44,183 bases of DNA from a virus, in IMG/VR virus record IMGVR_UViG_3300033153_005033, positions 1 to 44,183 of that record; one strand, written 5' to 3'. Under the pieces are notes generated by a model. The model saw only the letters and a list, made by a program, of their open reading frames with translations. It searched no databases and was not told the DNA's origin. This document shows positions 23,572 to 30,554 of this stretch, piece after piece; the first letter of the stretch is position 1, and every line of letters begins with the position of its first letter. Position numbers and translations under genes: made by a program.

Positions 23572-23993
23572 TGTTGTCTCCAGAGCTACAAGAACTCTTA
23601 CTTAAGATGTTATTCGCTACTATAGCTGGAGGCATTGTAGGCTTAGAGAGAGAGTTTAGGAATAAGGACGCAGGACTTAAGACGTTTGTACTTATATGTT
23701 CTGGAGCTGCTATATTCTCTCACTTGGGTATGCTATTAGGTAGTACAGACCCTGCTAGAATAGCTGCTCAGATAGTTACTGGAGTAGGTTTCTTAGGAGC
23801 AGGAGCTATCTTTAAGGGTAAGGATAGGATATCAGGCCTAACTACAGCAGCCTTTATATGGGTAGTATCTGCTATAGGAGCTTTGATAGGTATAGGGTTA
23901 GTAGAAGAAGGTTTACTTTTGGCTGTAGGTATGGTAATATCAGTATCAGTTACAGGGTTTATAGAATCTCTAATTAGGAAGGTAAGAACATGA
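23571..23993 (+). CDS. MgtC/SapB-like membrane protein
   Basis: 140 aa with the MgtC N-terminal domain pattern: GGIVGLEREFRNKDAGLKT (20-38), DPARIAAQIVTGVGFLGAGA (about 61-80) and GLTTAAFIW. Four to five TM helices are expected. Cellular MgtC has an extra C-terminal cytoplasmic domain, which is missing here. MgtC supports growth at low Mg2+ and modulates the host ATP synthase in pathogens; a phage copy could tune host energy or ion state. ATG at 23571 overlaps the AAA stop by one base. Confidence 0.85.
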   Translation: MLSPELQELLLKMLFATIAGGIVGLEREFRNKDAGLKTFVLICSGAAIFSHLGMLLGSTDPARIAAQIVTGVGFLGAGAIFKGKDRISGLTTAAFIWVVSAIGALIGIGLVEEGLLLAVGMVISVSVTGFIESLIRKVRT

Positions 23994-24199
23994 AACAAGT
24001 ATTCAAGTATTTAAACGACAACAGGAAGAACTGCGTATTAGGTATCACTAACTTTGAAGACGTTAGGATTGTTGGCCCAGGAGAAATTACTACCTTTGAG
24101 TTGGACGTAGAAGACGACGACGTGGTGTTTATTAAGACGTGGAAGCACGACGATAAGATATTAGTATCTACTACAAAGAAGAGCGTATGGGCAAGGTAA
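23990..24199 (+). CDS. Small hypothetical protein, 69 aa
   Basis: ATGA overlap with the mgtC-like gene. The protein is beta-rich with an acidic middle (ELDVEDDDVVF). Not recognised. Confidence 0.55.
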   Translation: MKQVFKYLNDNRKNCVLGITNFEDVRIVGPGEITTFELDVEDDDVVFIKTWKHDDKILVSTTKKSVWAR

Positions 24200-24201
24200 A
24201 T

Positions 24202-24375
24202 ATGATAGACTTATTGAAGCTAGCGGCAGAGGCTTGGTTGGGAGACCTAGAAGAAGCTGACCCTTTAAAGGTAGAACACTTCTGCACAGGTTGGGGCATG
24301 TACCCTGATTACTGGGTTACTGCTACTGTTGATTGGAAGGCTGGTTACTTAGCTAGAAAAAGATTGGATAAATAA
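24202..24375 (+). CDS. Small hypothetical protein, 57 aa
   Basis: ATG at 24202 follows CAAGGTAA just after the previous stop; an alternative ATG at 24187 overlaps the previous gene. Tryptophan-rich soluble protein (DYWVTATVDWKAGYLARKRL). Not recognised. Confidence 0.5.
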   Translation: MIDLLKLAAEAWLGDLEEADPLKVEHFCTGWGMYPDYWVTATVDWKAGYLARKRLDK

Positions 24376-24377
24376 CA

Positions 24378-25001
24378 ATGAATATAACTTATATATCAGA
24401 CACTCACTGTGCTCAGCCTGGACTCCCAGGAGGAGACTTGCTTATTCATGCTGGAGACCTTACTTACCAAGGTAGGACGAAAGAAACTAAAAAACAATTA
24501 GATTATTTAGCTAGGAGCCTTGATCTCTATAAGAACATAGTTATCGTCCCAGGTAATCACGAAGTAGACTGGGATAAGGGACGAGTACCTTTTAGAAGGT
24601 ATTGCGAAGAGAGGGGTATAACAGTACTTGTAGATCAAGCCGTAGTTATTGACGGCGTTAAGATATACGGAACTCCTACTACCCCTGAGTTCTGCGGCTG
24701 GGCATACATGAGAGGCCCTGAGGACATCGTAGCGACGTGGGAATGCATCCCAGAAGACACTGACATACTGATTACTCACGGACCTCCTAGAGGCATCCTA
24801 GACTCTAACTTAGAAGGTCAAGAGTGCGGCTGCCCGTCCTTACTAGTTAAGGTAAAGCAAATAAAGCCTAAGATACATGTGTTTGGTCATATACACGAGG
24901 CTCATGGGCTTAGGTTTGAAGACGACACTACTTTTATTAACGCTTCTATAATGAACAGACAATACGAACCTGTAAACTCCCCTACAACACTAGAATACTA
25001 A
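24378..25001 (+). CDS. Metallophosphoesterase, MPPED-like
   Basis: 207 aa with ISDTH (Asp8, His10), HAGDLT (Asp27), VPGNHE (Asn60, His61), LITHGPP (His134) and VFGHIH (His171, His173). The THGPP and NHE forms resemble the MPPED1/Rv0805-like branch of calcineurin-type phosphoesterases, which includes nucleotide phosphodiesterases. It differs from the enzyme at 20632, so the phage carries two distinct phosphoesterases. Follows the previous gene by 2 nt. Confidence 0.9.
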   Translation: MNITYISDTHCAQPGLPGGDLLIHAGDLTYQGRTKETKKQLDYLARSLDLYKNIVIVPGNHEVDWDKGRVPFRRYCEERGITVLVDQAVVIDGVKIYGTPTTPEFCGWAYMRGPEDIVATWECIPEDTDILITHGPPRGILDSNLEGQECGCPSLLVKVKQIKPKIHVFGHIHEAHGLRFEDDTTFINASIMNRQYEPVNSPTTLEY

Positions 25002-25010
25002 GGAGTAATT

Positions 25011-25139
25011 ATGAGTAGAGATTGGTGGGACATGTTTGTCTGGGGATACGCCTCAGGACTGGATGGAGATGATGACGAAAACAACGAAGAGTTCGTTGAT
25101 ATTAATATTACTATTGAAATAGGAGAAGACGATGACTGA
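25011..25139 (+). CDS. Tiny very acidic protein, 42 aa
   Basis: Read directly: ATG at 25011 after AAGGAG, TGA at 25137-25139. N-terminus SRDWWDMFVWGYASG is aromatic, and the rest is dominated by Asp and Glu. It overlaps the histone-fold gene by 8 nt. An acidic partner of a DNA-binding histone-like protein (chaperone-like) is an attractive but unproven idea. Confidence 0.55.
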   Translation: MSRDWWDMFVWGYASGLDGDDDENNEEFVDINITIEIGEDDD

Positions 25140-25320
25140 AGAGAAAGTACCTCTACTTATTGTAGCTAGTAAGGTTAAAGCTTACGTTAAGGACAAAGGA
25201 TTGAGAACTTCTGAAGGGTTCCTTCACATGTTATCAGAACGTTTGACCATTACTATCGATCAATGCATTGAAGATGCTTTGGCAGACGGTAGGAAGACTG
25301 TGATGGACAAAGACGTTTAA
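25132..25320 (+). CDS. Bacterial-type histone-fold protein, 62 aa
   Basis: The protein is a single predicted histone fold. IVASKVKAYVKDKG forms helix 1, TSEGFLHMLSERLTITIDQCIEDALADG the long helix 2, then loop GRKTV and a final Asp61. Arg54-x-Thr56 and Asp61 match the archaeal histone RKT loop and the Arg-Asp clamp with the same 7-residue spacing (HMfB Arg52-Asp59). VASKVKxYxK with RKTV is the style of small bacterial histones such as that of Bdellovibrio. It probably dimerises and bends or coats DNA. AGGAGA precedes the ATG. No relatives were searched. Confidence 0.75.
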   Translation: MTEEKVPLLIVASKVKAYVKDKGLRTSEGFLHMLSERLTITIDQCIEDALADGRKTVMDKDV

Positions 25321-25526
25321 ATAAAGGTATTGGAGGCTGCACTGGAAGCTAGGGTCGTTGGAATATCTATAGCCTACATCCCTTAGAGAAGTGTTGAGCG
25401 ATAAATGGAGCCTTACTTGCGTAAGAGGTTGATCTCTCGTAACATAGAGTTGGTACAAGTTGAGCTTACTAGACGTAGAGGTAGGAAGTAGCGTCCTACC
25501 CTCCAGTCAAACGAAAGGTTTATATT
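25321..25526 (+). other. Intergenic region with small hairpins and a doubtful 28-codon ORF
   Basis: 206 nt without a clear gene. It contains CTTAC-TTGC-GTAAG (25412-25425) and GGTAGGA/TCCTACC (25480-25486 with 25494-25500) hairpins. An ATG at 25405 opens a 28-codon basic ORF ending at 25491 without a good ribosome site. No promoter, tRNA or known riboswitch was recognised. It could be a small RNA or an mRNA leader for the lipoprotein at 25527. Confidence 0.4.
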
Positions 25527-25601
25527 ATGAAATTTATTGTTGTACTATTAATGTTGTTTCTATGTAGTTGTGGTTACGTAGTAGGTAAGATACTTAAATA
25601 A
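25527..25601 (+). CDS. Tiny predicted lipoprotein, 24 aa
   Basis: Read directly: ATG at 25527 with AAAGG upstream. MKFIVVLLMLFLCSCGYV is a signal sequence with a cysteine pair suited to lipidation at Cys15, leaving a mature peptide of about 10 residues, as in entericidin-like peptides. The stop codon lies at the base of the terminator hairpin. Confidence 0.55.
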   Translation: MKFIVVLLMLFLCSCGYVVGKILK

Positions 25602-25638
25602 GAAAGCCCCTAGCTAATTTCTAGCTAGGGGCTTTCTT
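25600..25638. terminator. Bidirectional terminator between convergent blocks
   Basis: Perfect 17-bp inverted repeat (25600-25616 with 25622-25638, core AAAGCCCCTAGCTA) and a 5-nt loop. Flanked by T-rich sequence on the right and A-rich on the left, so it can stop transcription from both the forward accessory genes and the reverse tail genes. Confidence 0.93.
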
Positions 25639-25652
25639 TTAATTAGTTGTTA
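25633..25652 (-). repeat. Intercistronic repeat, copy A (degenerate)
   Basis: Reverse-strand TAACAACTAATTAAAAGAAA, one base different from copy B; the change destroys the Shine-Dalgarno core. It lies after the last tail gene with no gene downstream, and overlaps the terminator arm. Confidence 0.7.
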
Positions 25653-26099
25653 TACTTGAAAAAGTGCTTGCAGTGTTACCATACCATTACCGGTAATATC
25701 TTTATACTCCACCTTACCAACACTTTGGCTGACCACTCGGAAAGAATCGTCGGATAATTTCCCAGCGAATTTTGCTACCAGATCAAAATGCGTTGGTGAG
25801 GTTGAAGTCGGACCCGCTGGATTAATTATACGATTCCAAGAAATACTGTCCATATCAGCTTGTGTAGTTAACGGGAAGGTAAAATTTTCCTGAATCGTAA
25901 ACGGCAGTTCAGGATTAGGAACGGTAAGTTTTATTCCTGACTCCTTAAAATGCAATTCTACGGAGGCGTGACCTTTTGATAATGTTGATGAAGTGAGAGT
26001 AATATCCAAGGCGTTTCCGATGAGGGGGTAGCGGAGGTTTCTGGGGGAGAGTGTGACCATACCGTGAGTTTCTGTGGTGAATCGGGTTATACTTTCCAT
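25650..26099 (-). CDS. Putative tail/virion protein, 149 aa
   Basis: The last gene of the reverse tail block. Its N-terminal ETHGMVTLS, central HFDLVAKFAGKL and C-terminal ITGNGMVTLQALFQ echo segments of the proteins at 26249 and 27926 (FEI-F-AGKL and GNGM-VQG-I-Q), so it appears to be a shorter relative. Beta-rich. ATG has AAAGGA upstream within the repeat copy B. Function in the virion is inferred only from position. Confidence 0.62.
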   Translation of the reverse strand: MESITRFTTETHGMVTLSPRNLRYPLIGNALDITLTSSTLSKGHASVELHFKESGIKLTVPNPELPFTIQENFTFPLTTQADMDSISWNRIINPAGPTSTSPTHFDLVAKFAGKLSDDSFRVVSQSVGKVEYKDITGNGMVTLQALFQV

Positions 26100-26105
26100 G
26101 TTAAA

Positions 26106-26125
26106 TTTCCTTTAATTAGTTGTTA
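26106..26125 (-). repeat. Intercistronic repeat, copy B
   Basis: Reverse-strand TAACAACTAATTAAAGGAAA, ending in the ribosome binding site (AAAGGAAA) of the gene starting at 26099. Confidence 0.8.
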
Positions 26126-26177
26126 GTTTTTTTGTGAAAAACTTAGTTAGTTTTTTATTAATTTTACATTAAGTGCA

Positions 26178-26218
26178 AAGAGAGCACTAACTGCCGAGGA
26201 AACACTTAGTACTCTCTT
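26178..26218 (-). promoter_or_regulatory. RNA hairpin between two tail genes
   Basis: On the reverse-strand transcript, arms AAGAGAGUACUAA (26218-26206) and UUAGUGCUCUCUU (26190-26178) pair over 13 bp with one G-U, around a 15-nt loop. A second small hairpin AGCUG-GUAA-CAGCU lies just upstream at about 26221-26235. There is no proper U-run, so this looks more like a processing, stability or attenuation element than a terminator. The whole spacer is 26100-26248. Confidence 0.6.
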
Positions 26219-26248
26219 CTAGAGCTGTTACCAGCTTTTCTTATTTAA

Positions 26249-27076
26249 TTATACAGTTGTAGTAGTTTGTGAGATAGTTCCTTGTACAGTAGTTTCAGAG
26301 AATCCGTTCCCAGTGGTGATCGTAGCGAGAGGGTTAGTCGGACGTATCCTATCTTCAATACCTGGTGACAGAGTAGCCGAGGAATTCGACATGGGCTGTC
26401 CTGCGTTGTCAAACGATTGATCGTAAGTTAGGTGTATTTCACTAGATGACGCTACTCTCTGAGTCAGCACTACGCCGAGAGCGTCTGCCGTAGCATCTGT
26501 GATTCTATCTACGTCAGCGTTTATTAACGCTACCATCCTTAATACAGATTCCTCTGTAGTCTCACCTAAAACAGTTTCTAAGGTGTAACTCCTAGAGCTT
26601 CCATATGGATTGTTTGTCCAGTACTCCTCACCAGTCCTAAAAGTCAGGTCGTTTTCAGGTAGAAACCAACCTTGGCCTTTTTCTCCTGCCTTAAAATTTC
26701 TCATAAGCACTTTTGATGTATTATTTAGTTTACCAGCATTAACAAAACTAATTTCAAAAGAAGCGAATTCTACAGGACCTAAGTTTAGGACTCCGTTCAG
26801 AACCGTACCGTAAGGGTGCTCGCTCCCTTGGCTTGAAGTAATCTTAGAAACGTCTTCTAGTTTTATAGTCTGACCGTTAACTCCTGTGATAGAGTTTGTA
26901 ATCATACCTTTTGCTGACAGTTGTTTAGTAGTACTTACGTCTATTGAGTGAGTTTCTTGTGCGTAGCTTAGTGACTGTTCTACGTCCGATTTTGCAAGGA
27001 CCTGAGTAGTTGTCATACCTCTGTCTTGTGAGGACTCAGTAGTTCCTAATATTGTAATTTTATTAAGTATAGCCAT
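26249..27076 (-). CDS. Putative structural protein, 275 aa (paralogue of 27926)
   Basis: Opening NKITILGTTESSQDRGMTTT and the SDVEQ, TH, LSAKGM and KITSS blocks align with the 274-aa protein at 27926. FASFEISFVNAGKL and the C-terminal TTGNGFSETTVQGTISQ are also shared. Thr/Ser-rich and beta-rich, as in virion decoration or fibre-associated proteins. AAGGGAAA ribosome site lies within repeat copy C. Exact role unknown. Confidence 0.65.
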   Translation of the reverse strand: MAILNKITILGTTESSQDRGMTTTQVLAKSDVEQSLSYAQETHSIDVSTTKQLSAKGMITNSITGVNGQTIKLEDVSKITSSQGSEHPYGTVLNGVLNLGPVEFASFEISFVNAGKLNNTSKVLMRNFKAGEKGQGWFLPENDLTFRTGEEYWTNNPYGSSRSYTLETVLGETTEESVLRMVALINADVDRITDATADALGVVLTQRVASSSEIHLTYDQSFDNAGQPMSNSSATLSPGIEDRIRPTNPLATITTGNGFSETTVQGTISQTTTTV

Positions 27077-27081
27077 GATAA

Positions 27082-27101
27082 TTTCCCTTAATTAGTTGTT
27101 A
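27082..27101 (-). repeat. Intercistronic repeat, copy C
   Basis: Same 20-nt element with one substitution (AAGGGAAA instead of AAAGGAAA), giving the ribosome site of the gene starting at 27076. Confidence 0.8.
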
Positions 27102-27104
27102 GTT

Positions 27105-27899
27105 TTATATTAATAGTTCTGCTATTCTATATTCTACTTTAACCTTAAGCTCAGAGTCTCCAGTTAGGACCTCTCCAGCTAAAGTCTTAATAGTAACTGT
27201 TTCATTCTCTGCTACTAAGTGGGAGTTAGTATGGTGAGCTACTCTTCTTTGGTCAGTAACTTGATCCAACAAACCTGTCGACTCCAATTGAACCAACATA
27301 CCTGAAGTTTCGTAACCTACTACTAAATCTTTAGTGTTATCTACTGCAGTGTAAGCAGTAGTACCGTAAGTCAGTAATAGCTCAGCTCTCATAACTTCGA
27401 CATACTTACCAGCACCAGGAGCTTGTACTAAGACCTTAGGACTAGCATTAAGAGCTAACATCTCAGCTGCTGTAATAGTAGTAATAGTAGTGTATACTTT
27501 ATGTTGGTCAGCTTGATCAGCTAAGTAGTTAATAGCCGAAAAGGTTTCTTCTTTAGTTGCGTACTTGTCGAACTGAGAAGCCACTAACATAAGGTTAGCT
27601 TCTACGTCAGCCAATGCTTCAACTCTTTCAGACAATATCATAATAGTAGAAAGAATTTCTGCAGTGTCCTGCTCTTCTACTTTTTGAGATAACATCATGA
27701 AGGAGTCAAACAACTCTTGTACGTCGTGTTTCTCTACGTGATCGATTAGAGGTTGTATGTCCTCTAAAGTTAATCTCTGTTCAATCTTGTCAGAAGCTAT
27801 TTTAGCAAAGTCTTTCAACTCTCTTAAAATATACCCTGACCATTCTGGCATGTTTTCGTAGCCCCTGTCGGACATATCTTGTAAAGGTATTTTAGCCAT
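27105..27899 (-). CDS. Putative structural protein, helical N-terminus and beta C-terminus, 264 aa
   Basis: Residues 20-135 are acidic helices likely to form a coiled coil. From about 145 a beta-domain begins (TAAEMLALNASPKVLVQAPGAGKYVEVMRAEL, AYTAVDNTKDLVVGYE). That type of domain recurs in phage virion proteins encoded next to tail genes. An elongated trimer with a C-terminal head is plausible. AAAGGA precedes the ATG. Confidence 0.65.
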   Translation of the reverse strand: MAKIPLQDMSDRGYENMPEWSGYILRELKDFAKIASDKIEQRLTLEDIQPLIDHVEKHDVQELFDSFMMLSQKVEEQDTAEILSTIMILSERVEALADVEANLMLVASQFDKYATKEETFSAINYLADQADQHKVYTTITTITAAEMLALNASPKVLVQAPGAGKYVEVMRAELLLTYGTTAYTAVDNTKDLVVGYETSGMLVQLESTGLLDQVTDQRRVAHHTNSHLVAENETVTIKTLAGEVLTGDSELKVKVEYRIAELLI

Positions 27900-27925
27900 G
27901 TTGTGGTCCTTTAGTTAGTAGGTGA

Positions 27926-28750
27926 TTAAGCTTGGGTAATAGTTCCTTGTACTACTACAGTAGCCATACCGTTACCGCTAGTGGTAGTGCGTAAAGGGAA
28001 GAAGCTGCCGCTAGTGCCTGGATGTCCTCCATACAATCTCATATCGTAAATTATGAAATCAGTCACACGAGGTTCAACTACTACCTCTTCTAAGATCTGC
28101 CCTGGATAATCCGGTAGTCTTTGAGTAAAAGTTAATTCGTAGGTTTGTCCTGCGTACCCAGTACTAGTTACTTCCGCAGTTACTAACTCGCTGCTGGTAT
28201 TGATTTCTTCAGCCATCGCTTGTAAATTTCCCAATAAGTCTTGCGGCGCCGTTGGTGGAATCACAATATTTTCGGCAAACATGCCAGATGTAAACTCTAT
28301 GTTATCGTTCCCTGAAAACATACCACCGTTAGTAAAAGCTAGTTTACCTTGATCTTGAGTACCTGTAACCTCTTTAGTAATATCAATTTGTTGATGGTGA
28401 CCTAGTTTACCAGCCATTTTGAAAATAATCTCAAAGTTACTAAACTCTGACGGATCTAAGTTTGTTCCTTGTCCGTCAGTGCGCTCTACTGAATCGTAAG
28501 CTCTTAATGCAGTAGAAGTTATTCTAGCGTGATCGCTTAGTGCTATTGATTGAGTAGCCCCTTTAATAGTGATCTTTGACATCCCCTTCGCAGCAAGGGA
28601 TTCACTGTTTGATATACCAACGGTGTGAGTGTCAGAGTTAGTTGATTGTTGTTGAGTAACGTCGGAAGTTTCTATCGTAGTTGAGGAAGTCATACCTTTA
28701 GTTTCTGTTTGAGTTCCTTGACCTAATATAGTTATGTTGTGAGTAGTCAT
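27926..28750 (-). CDS. Putative structural protein, 274 aa (paralogue of 26249)
   Basis: NITILGQGTQTETKGMTSST and later THTVGISNSESLAAKGM, FEIIFKMAGKL and TTSGNGMATVVVQGTITQ match blocks of the 275-aa protein at 26249. The middle parts differ strongly, suggesting a conserved scaffold with a variable insert. Repeat copy D supplies its AAAGGAAA ribosome site. Confidence 0.65.
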   Translation of the reverse strand: MTTHNITILGQGTQTETKGMTSSTTIETSDVTQQQSTNSDTHTVGISNSESLAAKGMSKITIKGATQSIALSDHARITSTALRAYDSVERTDGQGTNLDPSEFSNFEIIFKMAGKLGHHQQIDITKEVTGTQDQGKLAFTNGGMFSGNDNIEFTSGMFAENIVIPPTAPQDLLGNLQAMAEEINTSSELVTAEVTSTGYAGQTYELTFTQRLPDYPGQILEEVVVEPRVTDFIIYDMRLYGGHPGTSGSFFPLRTTTSGNGMATVVVQGTITQA

Positions 28751-28756
28751 GTTAGT

Positions 28757-28776
28757 TTTCCTTTAATTAGTTGTTA
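28757..28776 (-). repeat. Intercistronic repeat, copy D
   Basis: Reverse-strand 20-nt element identical to copy B, just upstream of the start at 28750. Confidence 0.8.
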
Positions 28777-28784
28777 GTGTTATG

Positions 28785-29054
28785 TTAAGGCTTATTACTG
28801 TAGTCTGCGAGCATAGTTAGTCCGTCACCACTCACAGTATCTTCTAATTTACTGCTCCAATCAGCGATCAACGCAGCTAATCTTTCTATCGCTTCTTGCA
28901 TTTCTTCTGGAGATGCTCCATCCCAATTTGCAGGAGTGGTTGCTTTGAAGTCGTTACTCTTTTCGATACTAGTTGCTACAGATGCTGGACTACTTGTTCC
29001 GAGCATATCTTTAACACTGATACCTCTACGACCTGGTGATAATATTTTAGACAT
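28785..29054 (-). CDS. Small hypothetical protein of the tail block, 89 aa
   Basis: N-terminus MSKILSPGRRGISVKDMLG is followed by a helical region (PEEMQEAIERLAALIADWSSKL). AGGG lies upstream of the ATG. The spacer before it (29055-29171) is AT-rich with a weak hairpin; I see no clear promoter. Not recognised. Confidence 0.55.
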   Translation of the reverse strand: MSKILSPGRRGISVKDMLGTSSPASVATSIEKSNDFKATTPANWDGASPEEMQEAIERLAALIADWSSKLEDTVSGDGLTMLADYSNKP

Positions 29055-29171
29055 TGTGTATCCCTATTTAAATTTTTTGGTGTATAATTTAGGTAAGCTT
29101 ATTAAGATTAGTTGCAAACGAATGTTGCACTATTATTCTACTACATGTTAAAAGTATATACTAAGTAAACG

Positions 29172-29645
29172 TTATGTTGCAGAGGAAATTCTAACAGTGG
29201 CTACAATGTCTGTTTCAGCAGCTTTGGTAGCGTCGTCTTCAAATCTTAACTCATCTAACGTGGAGTCAACAGATTCAATAGTTATTGTTTTTCCTTCATA
29301 CTCGCCTTCTTGTAGTTGTACTTTATCTCCAGCAAGTAACCCTAAAGATTCTATTAGCCCTACTGCTAAGGTCATTCTAAGTCCGAAGTCAGACGTACCG
29401 AAATCATGTCTGTCGAAATCTAGAGCTTGGATCTCTGCTGCAATTTCTGCTTCCTGTGCAATACCGTCAACTCCGAAAGAGTCGTCCATCCGTCTTTGTT
29501 GTCCTCTTATTAAAGCGACTACTCCAAGACTGTCTGATAGTACTTCTTCTCTTAAGTTTATTTTGTCGAAGTTTCCTTTAGTCCTAGCCTTAACGTCTCT
29601 TACTTGTTGTTGTATTTTCTTAATCAGTTTTAATTGTGTTCCCAT
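29172..29645 (-). CDS. Hypothetical protein of the tail block, 157 aa
   Basis: Residues 1-65 are helical and basic to acidic (KLIKKIQQQVRDVKARTKGN). The C-terminal part is beta-rich (KVQLQEGEYEGKTITIESVDS). AAGGAAAT precedes the ATG. No family recognised; virion location inferred from its position. Confidence 0.58.
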   Translation of the reverse strand: MGTQLKLIKKIQQQVRDVKARTKGNFDKINLREEVLSDSLGVVALIRGQQRRMDDSFGVDGIAQEAEIAAEIQALDFDRHDFGTSDFGLRMTLAVGLIESLGLLAGDKVQLQEGEYEGKTITIESVDSTLDELRFEDDATKAAETDIVATVRISSAT

Positions 29646-29684
29646 TGTATTTCCTTAAAGTGTTGTTAGGTTGTTTTAAAAGTA

Positions 29685-30554
29685 TTACCAAGCTTGCGGC
29701 TGGTGGTTAGTTAATTGTTCTATCACCACGTAACTTACTTCGTGCTCATCTCTTGAAGCACTCACAGTATCTAACTCACCTTTTAGGTGAAACCCAGAAA
29801 ATCCTCCGGCTTGAAAGGAAATTTGTGAGTTGATTGCTGTTACGTACATAACGGCAGTTCCTGGACTTGCCGAAGATTTCTGTGGGCAAGTTGCCTGAGC
29901 AATTTTATCAGCATCCAAGCCGGTCATAGGTCCGTTGTACACTGCCATCCATATATCCGCACCGTTCGTACAACCTAAATAAAATGTTATTTTGTATGCA
30001 TATCCTGCAGGCACGTTAAAGCCGAAATCACTGACAGTTCCTCCGTCAGGAAAATCATTGTGCAGTCTCTTTTTTTGGTACAAAACCTTACTTAGGTTGT
30101 TTGTCAGTGTTTGTTCCTGACCTAAAGTGTTTTTTGTTTTGATGTTCCCTATACCATCATTAAAAATCTTTAAGTCTCCTACGTTAGTAGGAGATGATGG
30201 ACTTGCTGAAAATGGAATAGTAGTTTCAATAACGGAGATTCTATTGGTTGTTATGTCAGTTGAATTTACGTTGGTAGTGTTTACGTCTGTGGCACTTACT
30301 GTGGGAGTACTTACAACATTCCCTGACACCGTACCAGTCGCCGACACTGTAGTAGCACTAACTGCGTTAGCACTTACAGTGCCAGTAGCACTTACTGTGG
30401 TAGCACTTACTGTATCAGTAACCGTAGCGTCTACTGCTGTTGCCGTCTTATCAGCGTTGACGTCCTCAGTGGTAGTAATAGTTTCGGTAACGTCTATAAA
30501 GGTTGCCCCTTCTACACTACCGTCTTTTAGTTTTGTAGGTTCTTTAACGCTCAT
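29685..30554 (-). CDS. Tail fibre-like protein with VSAT repeats, 289 aa
   Basis: Residues about 47-85 hold tandem short repeats (VSATTVSATGTVSANAV and similar), which in phage fibres form thin repetitive beta-helical or trimeric shafts. A linker (PSSPTNVGDLKIFNDGIGN) resembles fibre regions that print on a base. The C-terminal 130 residues look like a jelly-roll/beta-sandwich tip (ISFQAGGFSGFHLKGELDT). Likely a host-contact or accessory fibre. AAGGAAAT precedes the ATG; it touches the next gene upstream. Confidence 0.72.
   Translation of the reverse strand: MSVKEPTKLKDGSVEGATFIDVTETITTTEDVNADKTATAVDATVTDTVSATTVSATGTVSANAVSATTVSATGTVSGNVVSTPTVSATDVNTTNVNSTDITTNRISVIETTIPFSASPSSPTNVGDLKIFNDGIGNIKTKNTLGQEQTLTNNLSKVLYQKKRLHNDFPDGGTVSDFGFNVPAGYAYKITFYLGCTNGADIWMAVYNGPMTGLDADKIAQATCPQKSSASPGTAVMYVTAINSQISFQAGGFSGFHLKGELDTVSASRDEHEVSYVVIEQLTNHQPQAW

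Noticed and set aside
25405-25491. 28-codon basic ORF
   Set aside because: No good ribosome binding site and no supporting overlap; described only within the intergenic region.
25321-25526. tRNA gene
   Set aside because: No D-arm, T-loop or acceptor pairing could be drawn.
26178-26218. Rho-independent terminator
   Set aside because: The stem is good, but it is GC-poor and lacks an adjacent U-run, and a coding gene with a good ribosome site follows.
29055-29171. Reverse promoter in the AT-rich spacer
   Set aside because: Several TATA-like strings exist but none has a matching -35 at 16-18 nt.
30300-30440. CRISPR-like array
   Set aside because: The short units are in-frame peptide repeats of a fibre protein with no spacers.
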